Assembly (NCBI RefSeq): GCF_030287445.1
Contig: NZ_JASVWB010000002.1
Coordinates: forward strand, 4,650,001-4,714,000
Direction: 5' to 3'
Length of the DNA: 64,000 bases
Source: Streptomyces sp. ALI-76-A
GTDB lineage: Bacteria; Actinomycetota; Actinomycetes; Streptomycetales; Streptomycetaceae
The notes under the pieces were generated by a model. That model ran no database searches and was not told where the DNA came from. It saw nothing but the letters and a program-made list of their open reading frames with translations. Below are positions 35,462-44,126 of the stretch, one piece after another. Every line of letters starts with the position of its first letter. The first letter of the stretch is position 1. A program made the translations under genes and the position numbers.

Positions 35462-35962
35462 TCAGCCCTGCGGTTCCAGGTCCTCCTCCTCGAACACCAG
35501 CAGGGTGCGAGTGCTGAGCACCTCGGGAATCGCCTGGAGCCGGGTCAGCACCAGCTCGCGCAGCGCCCGGTTGTCGGACGTGTGCACCAGGAGCAGGACG
35601 TCGAAGTCGCCGCCCACCAGGGCGATGTGCGAGGCCCCGGGAAGCTGTCTGAGCTGCTCGCGCACAGTGCGCCAGGAATTCTGGACGATCTTCAGGGTGA
35701 TGTACGCCGAGGTCCCCTGGCCCGCGCGTTCATGGTTGACGCGGGCCCCGAAGCCGCGGATGACGCCGTCCTCGATGAGGCGGTTGATCCGCGCGTAGGC
35801 GTTGGCGCGCGAGACATGGACGCGTTCGGCGACCGACCGTATCGACGCGCGGCCGTCCGCCTGGAGCATCTGGAGGATGTCGAGATCGATGGCGTCGAGA
35901 GGACGGGCGGGTGGCAGGGGGCCGCTGCCTTCCGGGCTCGCGGCCATTTGTTCAGATGCCAT
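35462..35962 (-). CDS. bkdR: Lrp/AsnC-family regulator BkdR
   Basis: This 166-residue protein has an N-terminal HTH (about 25-75: LDAIDLDILQMLQADGRASI, SRANAYARINRLIEDGVIRG) and a C-terminal RAM ligand-binding domain (YITLKIVQNSW..., HIALVGGDFDVLLLV). It is divergent from bkdABC, the normal place of bkdR. It likely senses branched-chain amino acids or their keto acids. The ATG at 35962 has a GGGGGG site. An in-frame start 21 bp earlier is possible. Confidence 0.9.
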   Translation of the reverse strand: MASEQMAASPEGSGPLPPARPLDAIDLDILQMLQADGRASIRSVAERVHVSRANAYARINRLIEDGVIRGFGARVNHERAGQGTSAYITLKIVQNSWRTVREQLRQLPGASHIALVGGDFDVLLLVHTSDNRALRELVLTRLQAIPEVLSTRTLLVFEEEDLEPQG

Positions 35963-36000
35963 GTCCCCCCGCCTCTCTCCCATGGACGTCCTGCGTCCAT

Positions 36001-36036
36001 CTCAGGCTGTGGAGAACCGTTTGTCCACAGCCTGAG
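36001..36036. promoter_or_regulatory. 13-bp inverted repeat between bkdR and bkdA
   Basis: CTCAGGCTGTGGA (36001-36013) and its exact complement (36024-36036), with a 10-nt spacer, 39 bp before bkdR and 101 bp before bkdA. It includes a TTGTCCACA DnaA-box (36021-36029). A BkdR operator is plausible. Confidence 0.6.
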
Positions 36037-36063
36037 GGGCCCTGTAGCCAAAATGTGTCGGCG

Positions 36064-36077
36064 ACCGAACAATCGGT
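36064..36077. promoter_or_regulatory. PaaR-like site (one mismatch) before bkdA
   Basis: ACCGAACAATCGGT differs from ACCGnnCGnnCGGT at one central base. It is 60 bp before the bkdA start. Confidence 0.5.
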
Positions 36078-36136
36078 AGGTGAGGCGCATCACACCCGTG
36101 ACGCGCCTGAAGCCGCTCCCACGAGGAGGTGCCGCT

Positions 36137-37273
36137 ATGACGGTCATGGAGCAGCGAGGCGCGTACCGGCCATCGCCGCCGCCCGCCTGGCAGCCCCGTA
36201 CGGACCCCGCGCCGCTGCTGCCCGACGCGGAGCCGTACCGCGTCCTCGGCACGGAGGCGGCCCAGGATGCCGACGCCGGGCTGCTGCGCAGGCTGTACGC
36301 CGAGCTGGTGCGAGGCCGCCGCTACAACGCGCAGGCCACCGCCCTCACCAAGCAGGGCCGTCTCGCCGTGTACCCCTCCAGCACCGGCCAGGAGGCCTGC
36401 GAGGTCGCCGCCGCGCTGGTCCTCCAGGAACAGGACTGGCTCTTCCCCAGCTACCGCGACACGCTGGCCGCCGTGGCACGCGGCGTGGACCCCGTCCAGG
36501 CCCTCACCCTGCTGCGCGGCGACTGGCACACCGGCTACGACCCGCGCGAGCACCGCGTGGCCCCCCTGTGCACCCCGCTCGCCACCCAGCTGCCGCACGC
36601 CGTCGGTCTCGCGCACGCCGCCCGGCTCAAGGGCGACGACGTGGTGGCGCTGGCCATGGTCGGCGACGGAGGCACCAGCGAGGGCGACTTCCACGAGGCG
36701 CTGAACTTCGCCGCCGTGTGGCAGGCGCCGGTCGTCTTCCTGGTGCAGAACAACGGCTTCGCGATCTCCGTCCCGCTCGCCAAGCAGACCGCGGCCCCGT
36801 CGCTGGCCCACAAGGCCGTCGGCTACGGGATGCCCGGCCGCCTGGTGGACGGCAACGACGCCGCCGCCGTGCACGAGGTCCTCGCCGACGCGGTACGGCA
36901 CGCGCGCGCGGGAGGCGGCCCCACGCTCGTGGAGGCGATCACCTACCGCGTCGACGCGCACACCAACGCGGACGACGCGACCCGCTACCGGCAGGACGCC
37001 GAGGTCGAGACCTGGCGCGGACACGACCCGATCGCGCTCCTGGAGCACGAACTGACCGAACGCGGTCTCCTCGACGAGGACGGCAGGCGAGCCGCCCGGG
37101 ACGCCGCCGAGGCCATGGCCGCCGACCTGCGCGCGCGCATGAACCAGGACCCGGTGCTCGACCCCATGGACCTGTTCGCCCATGTCTACGCCGACCCCAC
37201 GCCGCACCTGCGCGAGCAGGAGGCCCAGCTGCGGGCGGAGCTGGAGGCCGGAGAGGAAGGGACGCACCGATGA
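36137..37273 (+). CDS. bkdA: Branched-chain 2-oxoacid dehydrogenase E1 alpha subunit
   Basis: This 378-residue thiamine diphosphate enzyme has the cofactor motif GDGGTSEGDFHEALNFAA ending near NN (QNNGFAIS), and GRLAVYPSSTGQEA at the substrate entrance. With E1 beta it decarboxylates the keto acids of Val, Leu and Ile, giving starters for branched fatty acids and polyketides. ATG with GAGGAGG upstream. First gene of the bkdABC operon. Confidence 0.94.
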   Translation: MTVMEQRGAYRPSPPPAWQPRTDPAPLLPDAEPYRVLGTEAAQDADAGLLRRLYAELVRGRRYNAQATALTKQGRLAVYPSSTGQEACEVAAALVLQEQDWLFPSYRDTLAAVARGVDPVQALTLLRGDWHTGYDPREHRVAPLCTPLATQLPHAVGLAHAARLKGDDVVALAMVGDGGTSEGDFHEALNFAAVWQAPVVFLVQNNGFAISVPLAKQTAAPSLAHKAVGYGMPGRLVDGNDAAAVHEVLADAVRHARAGGGPTLVEAITYRVDAHTNADDATRYRQDAEVETWRGHDPIALLEHELTERGLLDEDGRRAARDAAEAMAADLRARMNQDPVLDPMDLFAHVYADPTPHLREQEAQLRAELEAGEEGTHR

Positions 37274-38274
37274 CCACCGTCGCCCTCAAGCCGGCCACCA
37301 TGGCGCAGGCCCTCACCCGCGCGATGCGGGACGCCATGGCGGCCGACCCGGCCGTGCACGTCATGGGCGAGGACGTCGGAGCACTCGGCGGGGTCTTCCG
37401 GGTCACCGACGGGCTCGCCAAGGAGTTCGGCGAGGACCGCTGCACGGACACCCCGCTGGCCGAGGCGGGCATCCTCGGCACGGCCGTCGGCATGGCGATG
37501 TACGGGCTGCGTCCGGTCGTGGAGATGCAGTTCGACGCGTTCGCCTACCCCGCGTTCGAGCAGTTGATCTCGCACGTCTCCCGCATGCGCAACCGCACCC
37601 GCGGAGCGCTGCCGCTCCCGCTGACCATCCGCGTCCCCTACGGAGGCGGCATCGGCGGTGTCGAGCACCACAGCGACTCCTCCGAGGCGTACTACATGGC
37701 GACTCCGGGGCTCCACGTCGTCACGCCCGCGACCGTCGCCGACGCCTACGGGCTGCTGCGCGCCGCCATCGCCTCCGACGACCCGGTCGTCTTCCTGGAG
37801 CCCAAGCGTCTGTACTGGTCGAAGGACTCCTGGAACCCCGAGGAGCCGCCGGCCGTTGAACCGATCGGCCGCGCGGTGGTGCGGCGCTCGGGCCGGAGCG
37901 CCACGCTCATCACGTACGGGCCGTCCGTGCCCGTCTGCCTCGAAGCCGCCGAGGCGGCCCGGGACGAGGGCTGGGACCTCGAAGTCGTCGACCTGCGCTC
38001 CCTGGTGCCGTTCGACGACGAGACGGTCTGCGCCTCGGTACGGCGGACCGGGCGAGCGGTCGTCGTGCACGAGTCGGGCGGGTTCGGCGGCCCGGGCGGG
38101 GAGATCGCCTCCCGTGTCACGGAGCGCTGCTTCCACCACCTGGAGGCGCCGGTGCTGCGCGTGGCCGGGTTCGACATCCCCTACCCGCCGCCGATGCTGG
38201 AGCGTCACCACCTGCCCGGCGTGGACCGGATCCTGGACGCCGTGGGGCGTCTGCAGTGGGAGGCCGAGAGCTGA
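37270..38274 (+). CDS. bkdB: Branched-chain 2-oxoacid dehydrogenase E1 beta subunit
   Basis: This 334-residue protein has [50 protein letters not shown] and the C-terminal HEXGGFGG-type segment (VHESGGFGGPGGEIASRVTE). It pairs with E1 alpha. The start overlaps the bkdA stop (ATGA). Confidence 0.95.
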   Translation: MTTVALKPATMAQALTRAMRDAMAADPAVHVMGEDVGALGGVFRVTDGLAKEFGEDRCTDTPLAEAGILGTAVGMAMYGLRPVVEMQFDAFAYPAFEQLISHVSRMRNRTRGALPLPLTIRVPYGGGIGGVEHHSDSSEAYYMATPGLHVVTPATVADAYGLLRAAIASDDPVVFLEPKRLYWSKDSWNPEEPPAVEPIGRAVVRRSGRSATLITYGPSVPVCLEAAEAARDEGWDLEVVDLRSLVPFDDETVCASVRRTGRAVVVHESGGFGGPGGEIASRVTERCFHHLEAPVLRVAGFDIPYPPPMLERHHLPGVDRILDAVGRLQWEAES

Positions 38275-39674
38275 TGGCACACGCGTCTGACATGCACAGC
38301 CTGGAGTTCAGGCTCCCCGACCTCGGGGAGGGGCTCACCGAGGCGGAGATCGTCCGGTGGCTGGTCGAGGTCGGCGACCTCGTCGCCGTCGACCAGCCGG
38401 TCGTCGAGGTCGAGACGGCCAAGGCGATGGTCGAGGTGCCGTGCCCCTACGGCGGGGTCGTCACCGCCCGCTTCGGCGACGAGGGCACGGAACTGCCCGT
38501 CGGGGCGCCGCTGATCACGGTGGCCGTGGGCGCGTCTGCCCCCGCCGGCGAGACCGAGGGCTCCGGGAACGTGCTGGTGGGCTACGGCACCTCCCAGGCG
38601 CCGGCGCGGCGCCGCCGGGTCCGCCCGGAACAGCCCACGCAGGCCGTCGCGGCGGCCGGGGCGGCGAACGGGCGGGTCCGTACGCCCGACGCGGACCATG
38701 ACCGGGTCACGACGGCCGATGGGGCGGACGGCCCCGTTCCGGTGATCTCCCCCCTGGTGCGCAGGCTGGCCCGGGAGAACGGCCTCGATCTGCGGGAGCT
38801 GACCGGCTCCGGGCCCGACGGCCTGATCCTGCGCGCGGACGTGGAGTACGCGTTGCGGGCCGCCGCCGCGCACACGCGTACGACCGCCCCGTCCGCCGAG
38901 CCGCACACCGGCGTGACACCGGCGGCTGCGACCCCCACCGCCGTCCCGGCCTCCCCTCCCGCCCCCACCGGTACGACCGCACCCACCGGTACCCGTGTCC
39001 CCCTCAAGGGCATCCGGGGCGCCGTCGCCGACAAGCTGTCCCGCAGCCGCCGGGAGATCCCCGACGCCACCTGCTGGGTGGACGCCGACGCGACGGAGTT
39101 CATGCGGGCGCGTGCGGCGATGAACGCCGCCGGCGGGCCGAAGATCTCCGTCCTCGCCCTGCTGGCCCGTATCTGCACCGCGGCCCTGGCCCGCTACCCC
39201 GAGCTCAACTCCACGGTGGACACGCAGGCGCGGGAGGTCGTCCGGCTCGACCAGGTCCACCTCGGGTTCGCCGCGCAGACGGAGCGGGGTCTCGTCGTGC
39301 CCGTCGTCCGGGACGCACACACGCGCGACGCCGAGGCGCTGACCGCCGAGTTCGCCCGGCTGACCGAGGCGGCCCGCGCGGGCACCCTCGCCCTCACGGA
39401 CGTCACCGGCGGCACCTTCACGCTGAACAACTACGGAGTGTTCGGCGTCGACGGCTCCACGCCGATCATCAACCACCCCGAGGCGGCCATGCTCGGTGTC
39501 GGCCGCATCGTGCCCAAGCCGTGGGTGCACGAGGGTGAGCTGGCGGTGCGTCAGGTCGTCCAGCTCTCGCTCACCTTCGACCACCGGGTCTGCGACGGCG
39601 GCACGGCGGGCGGCTTCCTGCGGTATGTGGCGGATTGCATGGAACAACCGGCGGTTCTGCTGCGCACCCTCTGA
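38274..39674 (+). CDS. bkdC: Dihydrolipoamide acyltransferase E2
   Basis: This 466-residue protein has a lipoyl domain (about 6-82) with the lipoylation lysine in VETAKAMVEV, a peripheral-subunit-binding domain (VISPLVRRLARENGLDLREL), an Ala/Pro/Thr linker, and a catalytic domain ending with DHRVCDGG. It transfers the acyl group to CoA. It overlaps bkdB (TGATG). No E3 gene lies in the window, so a shared lipoamide dehydrogenase is likely. Confidence 0.94.
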   Translation: MAHASDMHSLEFRLPDLGEGLTEAEIVRWLVEVGDLVAVDQPVVEVETAKAMVEVPCPYGGVVTARFGDEGTELPVGAPLITVAVGASAPAGETEGSGNVLVGYGTSQAPARRRRVRPEQPTQAVAAAGAANGRVRTPDADHDRVTTADGADGPVPVISPLVRRLARENGLDLRELTGSGPDGLILRADVEYALRAAAAHTRTTAPSAEPHTGVTPAAATPTAVPASPPAPTGTTAPTGTRVPLKGIRGAVADKLSRSRREIPDATCWVDADATEFMRARAAMNAAGGPKISVLALLARICTAALARYPELNSTVDTQAREVVRLDQVHLGFAAQTERGLVVPVVRDAHTRDAEALTAEFARLTEAARAGTLALTDVTGGTFTLNNYGVFGVDGSTPIINHPEAAMLGVGRIVPKPWVHEGELAVRQVVQLSLTFDHRVCDGGTAGGFLRYVADCMEQPAVLLRTL

Positions 39675-39749
39675 CCGCCCGGCGATCACACCCCGATTGC
39701 CCGGCGTCCCCACGTTCCCTGTGATCGCGACGGCACGCATACTCGGGGG

Positions 39750-40712
39750 GTGACCGCCCACGAGCCTTCACCGGACGCCGAGTACGCCGAGCACGCCACG
39801 GACCTCCCGTACGACGCCGTCGTACTCGCCGGTGGTGCCGCCAAGCGGCTCGGCGGTGCGGACAAGCCCGGGGTGCGCGTGGGCGGACGGGCCCTGCTCG
39901 ACCGGGTGCTCGGCGCCTGCGCCGACGCGCGCACCACCGTCGTCGTCGCCGAGCCCAGGCCGACCGCGCGGCCCGTGACCTGGGCGCGCGAGAGGCCGCC
40001 CGGCGGCGGACCGGTGGCCGCGCTCGCCGCGGGCCTGCGGCACACCACGGCCCAGGACGTCCTCGTCCTCTCCGCCGACCTGCCGTTCCTGACCGAGGAG
40101 ACGGTACGGCGGCTGTTGACCGCCCTGCGTACCGGCGCCGCGGAGGGCGTGCTGCTCACGGACGCCGACGGCCGTGAGCAGCCGCTGGTCGCCGCGTACC
40201 GGGCGACCGCGCTGCGCCGGGAGCTGACGATGCTGGCCGGCGCGGCCTCCCGAAGCGGTTCCACCGCGGGCGGCGGCCTCACCGGGCTGCCACTGCGCCG
40301 GCTGACCGCGGGGCTCGGCCTCACCCGCGTCCCCGACCCCGTCGCGTCCTTCGACTGCGACACCTGGGACGACATCGCCACCGCCAGGGCACGGATCAGG
40401 GAGCATGAGCACGTGTTGGATGAATGGATCACCGCAGTCAAGGACGAGCTGGGCATCGACCTGGACGTCGACACCGGCGCCCTGCTCGACCTCGCCCGTG
40501 ACGCCGCCCATGGCGTGGCACGGCCCGCGGCCCCGCTGACCACCTTCCTCGTCGGCTACGCTGCCGCGCTGGCCGGAGGCGGTCCGGAGGCGGTGGCCGA
40601 GGCGTCCCGCAAGGCCGCCGTCCTCGCCCTGCGCTGGGCCGACGAGACCGCCGCCGCCAAGCCCGACGTGGCCCCCGACGCCACTCCCGCTCCCCGCCCG
40701 GACGCCGGATGA
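39750..40712 (+). CDS. mobA: Molybdenum cofactor guanylyltransferase fused to DUF6457
   Basis: This 320-residue protein has a MobA-like domain (about 20-215) with VLAGGAAKRLGGADKP and LSADLPFLTEETV, which adds GMP to the Mo cofactor. A C-terminal helical domain of about 85 residues (LDEWITAVKDELGIDLDVDT...) matches DUF6457, found alone or fused in actinobacteria. It overlaps moeA by 4 bp. GTG start. Confidence 0.88.
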   Translation: MTAHEPSPDAEYAEHATDLPYDAVVLAGGAAKRLGGADKPGVRVGGRALLDRVLGACADARTTVVVAEPRPTARPVTWARERPPGGGPVAALAAGLRHTTAQDVLVLSADLPFLTEETVRRLLTALRTGAAEGVLLTDADGREQPLVAAYRATALRRELTMLAGAASRSGSTAGGGLTGLPLRRLTAGLGLTRVPDPVASFDCDTWDDIATARARIREHEHVLDEWITAVKDELGIDLDVDTGALLDLARDAAHGVARPAAPLTTFLVGYAAALAGGGPEAVAEASRKAAVLALRWADETAAAKPDVAPDATPAPRPDAG

Positions 40713-42076
40713 CCGCCCGCGCCACCCGCACCGGCGAGGACGCCGAGGATCTCGACGTCGAGGAGGTGCTCGCCCTCGTGAAGGACAACGGCCATAGCGC
40801 CGGTGACCACGTGCCCGCCCCCGCCCCGCGAGGCGACCGGCGCGGCGTGGCACCCACCCCGGCCGCCGCACCGCACTCCCGTCCCCGGGCCACCCCCTGG
40901 CCCGAGGCCCGCGCGCTCGCCGCCCGCGCCCCCCGCCCCGGCGCCCCCGTCTCCACGACCCTCGACGCCGCTCTCGGCCTCGCCCTGGCAGCCCCCCTGC
41001 CCGCCCTCACCGACCTCCCGTCCTTCGACACCTCCGCGATGGACGGCTGGGCGGTCGCCGGCCCCGGCCCCTGGGACGTACGGGACGAGGACATCCTGGC
41101 CGGGCACGGCGAACCCGAGCCCCTCACCGACGGCGAGGCCGTCCGGATCGCCACCGGCGCCCGTGTCCCGGCCGACACCTCCGCCGTCCTGCGCAGCGAG
41201 CACGGCCGCACCGACGACAAGGGCCACCTGCACGCCACCCGGGAGGTGGTCCAGGGCCAGGACATCCGACCGCGCGGCCAGGAATGCCGGGCCGGCGATC
41301 CGCTCCTCCCGGCCGGCACCCTCGTGACCCCGCCCGTCCTGGGCCTCGCCGCCGCCGCCGGGTACGACACCCTCGGCGTCGTACACCGCGCGCGTGTCGA
41401 CGTGTTCGTCCTGGGCGACGAACTGCTCACCGAGGGCACCCCGCACGACGGGCTGATCCGCGACGCGCTCGGCCCGATGCTCCCGCCCTGGCTGCGCGCG
41501 CTCGGCGCCGAGGTGACCGCCGTACGCCGGCTCGGCGACGACGCCGACGCCCTGCGCGAGGCGATCACCACCTCCGGCGCCGACCTGATCCTCACGACCG
41601 GCGGCACCGCCGCCGGCCCCGTCGACCACGTCCATCCCACCCTGCGCCGCATCGGCGCGGAGCTTGTGGTGAACGGTGTGCGGGTGCGCCCCGGCCACCC
41701 CATGCTGCTGGCGCGCACCAAGGAGAACCAGCACCTCGTCGGCCTGCCCGGCAATCCCCTGGCGGCCGTCTCCGGCCTGCTGACGCTGGCCGAGCCGCTG
41801 CTGCGGACCCTCGCGGCACGCCCCGCGCCGGAGCCGTACACGCTGCCCTTGCAGGACGAGGCGCACGGGCATCCGTACGACACCCGGCTGATCCCCGTCG
41901 TGCTGCGCGGCGATCGGGCCGTGCCGCTGCACTACAACGGCCCGGCCATGCTGCGCGGCATCGCGGTGGCCGACGCGCTGGCCGTCGTGCCGCCCGGCGG
42001 CACACAAGCCGGCCAGGAGGCCGAACTTCTCGACCTGCCCTGGGCGAGCGCCGGGATCGGGGTGTGTTTCACGTGA
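40709..42076 (+). CDS. moeA: Molybdopterin molybdenumtransferase MoeA
   Basis: This 455-residue protein has an N-terminal extension (about 1-75), FDTSAMDGWAV, a linker and the molybdopterin-binding MoCF domain with LTTGGTAAGPVDHV and LVGLPGNPLAAVSGL. It inserts molybdate into adenylylated molybdopterin. It is coupled to mobA and, through a 4-bp overlap, to the K+ channel gene. Confidence 0.94.
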   Translation: MTARATRTGEDAEDLDVEEVLALVKDNGHSAGDHVPAPAPRGDRRGVAPTPAAAPHSRPRATPWPEARALAARAPRPGAPVSTTLDAALGLALAAPLPALTDLPSFDTSAMDGWAVAGPGPWDVRDEDILAGHGEPEPLTDGEAVRIATGARVPADTSAVLRSEHGRTDDKGHLHATREVVQGQDIRPRGQECRAGDPLLPAGTLVTPPVLGLAAAAGYDTLGVVHRARVDVFVLGDELLTEGTPHDGLIRDALGPMLPPWLRALGAEVTAVRRLGDDADALREAITTSGADLILTTGGTAAGPVDHVHPTLRRIGAELVVNGVRVRPGHPMLLARTKENQHLVGLPGNPLAAVSGLLTLAEPLLRTLAARPAPEPYTLPLQDEAHGHPYDTRLIPVVLRGDRAVPLHYNGPAMLRGIAVADALAVVPPGGTQAGQEAELLDLPWASAGIGVCFT

Positions 42077-42079
42077 AAC
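42066..42079. other. Perfect parS site
   Basis: GTTTCACGTGAAAC, the exact 14-bp ParB-binding site of Streptomyces. It spans the end of moeA and the start of the channel gene and contains the channel gene's GTG start and the moeA stop. Confidence 0.9.
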
Positions 42080-43170
42080 TTCCGGGCCAGGACGCGATCG
42101 CCCGCCAGGCCGACGAACACCTGGTGACCCATCGGGTGAAGCTGCCGCGCAAAGTGGTGGAGCACCCCTTCCGCCAGGTGGCCAGACGGGTGCTCATGGC
42201 GCTGCTGGTGCTCGTGGTGACCGCTCTGATCGTCTACGTCGACCGTGACGGCTACAACGACAACTCCGACCAGTCCGTGGACTTCCTGGACGCCTGGTAC
42301 TACGCGACCGTCACCCTCTCCACCACGGGTTACGGCGACATCACCCCGGTCAGTGACGCCGCCCGGCTCGTCAACATCTTCGTCGTCACACCTCTGCGCG
42401 TGCTGTTCCTGATCATCCTGGTCGGCACCACGCTCGAAGTCCTCACCGAACGGACCCGGGAGGAATGGCGACTCAACCGCTGGAGGTCCACCTTGCGCGA
42501 CCACACCGTCGTCATCGGCTTCGGCACCAAGGGGCGGTCGGCGATCCAGACCGTCTGCGCGACGGGACTGAAGAAGGAGCAGGTCGTCGTGGTCGACCCG
42601 AGTTCCAAGGTGATCGACGCGGCGACCGCCGAGGGCTACGCCGGAGTCATGGGGGACGCCACGCGCAGCGAGGTGCTCAAGCGGGCCGAGGTGCACCGGG
42701 CCCGGAAGATCATCATCGCCACGCAGCGCGACGACACGGCCGTGCTGGTGACGCTGACCGCCCGGCAGCTCAACAAGGGCGCGAAGATCGTGGCCGCTGT
42801 GCGGGAGGAGGAGAACGCGCCGCTGCTGAAGCAGTCCGGCGCCGACGCGGTGATCACCAGCGCCAGCGCCGCCGGACGGCTGCTCGGACTGTCCGTGCTC
42901 AGCCCCGCGGCCGGCATGGTCATGGAGGACCTGATCCAGCAGGGCAGCGGGCTCGACATCATCGAGCGGCCGGTCATAAAGGCCGAGGTGGGCCGGAACC
43001 CGCGCGAGACGGACGACCTGGTGGTGAGCGTCGTCCGCGGGCACCGGGTGCTCGGCTACGACGATCCGGCCGTCGGGGCGCTGCAATTGACGGACCGCCT
43101 GATCACGATCGTGCGGGCGACGCCGGCCAGGCACGTCGCGCCCGACGTCCGCCCGATTCCCCAGGACTGA
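42073..43170 (+). CDS. K+ channel with RCK (TrkA-N) domain
   Basis: This 365-residue protein has two membrane segments (about 38-58 and 95-118), with a pore loop holding the selectivity filter TTGYGD (about 81-86). A cytosolic RCK domain follows, with VVIGFGTKGRSAI and VVVDPSSKVIDAATA for NAD(H) or nucleotide binding. It is a two-helix prokaryotic K+ channel such as MthK or Kch. The GTG start lies in the parS site and overlaps the moeA stop. Confidence 0.92.
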   Translation: MKLPGQDAIARQADEHLVTHRVKLPRKVVEHPFRQVARRVLMALLVLVVTALIVYVDRDGYNDNSDQSVDFLDAWYYATVTLSTTGYGDITPVSDAARLVNIFVVTPLRVLFLIILVGTTLEVLTERTREEWRLNRWRSTLRDHTVVIGFGTKGRSAIQTVCATGLKKEQVVVVDPSSKVIDAATAEGYAGVMGDATRSEVLKRAEVHRARKIIIATQRDDTAVLVTLTARQLNKGAKIVAAVREEENAPLLKQSGADAVITSASAAGRLLGLSVLSPAAGMVMEDLIQQGSGLDIIERPVIKAEVGRNPRETDDLVVSVVRGHRVLGYDDPAVGALQLTDRLITIVRATPARHVAPDVRPIPQD

Positions 43171-43220
43171 CGGGCGAGACCGCGCCCGACGTCCGCCGGT
43201 CCCCCGCGGCCGACGGCTGA

Positions 43221-43247
43221 CGGCTGACGGACGAGGGCCGTCAGCCG
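43221..43247. terminator. Hairpin between channel and ABC permease genes
   Basis: A 10-bp stem CGGCTGACGG/CCGTCAGCCG with a 7-nt loop. It is between two convergent genes. Confidence 0.6.
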
Positions 43248-43277
43248 ACTGAGCCGGCCGCGAGGGACCGGCACCTC

Positions 43278-44126
43278 CTACTTGCGGTTGTACAGCCGCA
43301 TCGTGATCGGCCCGAAGACCAGCACGAACAGGGCCGACCAGCCCAGCGACCAGGCGACCTCGTCGGCCGGCCAGTCGCCGCCCATCAGACCGCGCACCGC
43401 CGACGCCAGATGCGTCACCGGGCTGTTGTTGACGAAGGCCTGAAGCCAGCCCGGCATGGTCTTCGGGTCGACGAAGACGTTGGACAGGAAGGTCAGCGGG
43501 AAGATCACCATCATGCTGACTCCCATCACCGACTTCTCGGTGCGCAGCATCAGCCCGAACATCGTCCAGATCCACGAGAAGGCGAACGAGAAGACGACCA
43601 GCAGGGCGATCCCGGCCAGGACGCCGCCGACCCCGCCGTCCGGGCGGTAGCCGAGGATCAGACCGACGGTCAGCATCACCACGGACGCGATCGTGTAGCG
43701 CAGGGCGTCGCCGAGGAGATAGCCGACCATCACCGACGGCCGCCAGATGGGCAGCGTGCGGAACCGGTCGAAGACGCCCTTCTCGATGTCCGTGTTGACC
43801 GAGACGCCGGTGTACATCGTGATCATCACGACCGACATCACCAGGATGCCCGGCAGCAGGAACTGGATGTACTCCTTCGGGGACCCGGCCAGGGCGCCCC
43901 CGAACAGGTACGTGTACATCAGCACCATCATGATCGGGAACGCCGTGACGTCGAAGAGCTGCTCCGGCACGTGCTTGATCTTGAGCATGGCCCGCCAGCC
44001 GAAGGTCAGCGAGGCCGACAGCGCGCTCGGGCGCGGCGGACGCTCACCGGCGACGAGCAGCGCGGCGAGCGACTCGGCGCTGACAGGGGCGAGGTCCTTG
44101 GTGTCGGTGGTGGTCGCGGTGCTCAT
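43278..44126 (-). CDS. ABC transporter permease, DrrB-like
   Basis: This 282-residue protein has six hydrophobic segments typical of ABC-2 permeases of the daunorubicin-exporter type, with [32 protein letters not shown] and [18 protein letters not shown]. It forms an exporter with the ATPase encoded just upstream in the operon, with which it overlaps by 4 bp. Confidence 0.92.
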   Translation of the reverse strand: MSTATTTDTKDLAPVSAESLAALLVAGERPPRPSALSASLTFGWRAMLKIKHVPEQLFDVTAFPIMMVLMYTYLFGGALAGSPKEYIQFLLPGILVMSVVMITMYTGVSVNTDIEKGVFDRFRTLPIWRPSVMVGYLLGDALRYTIASVVMLTVGLILGYRPDGGVGGVLAGIALLVVFSFAFSWIWTMFGLMLRTEKSVMGVSMMVIFPLTFLSNVFVDPKTMPGWLQAFVNNSPVTHLASAVRGLMGGDWPADEVAWSLGWSALFVLVFGPITMRLYNRK

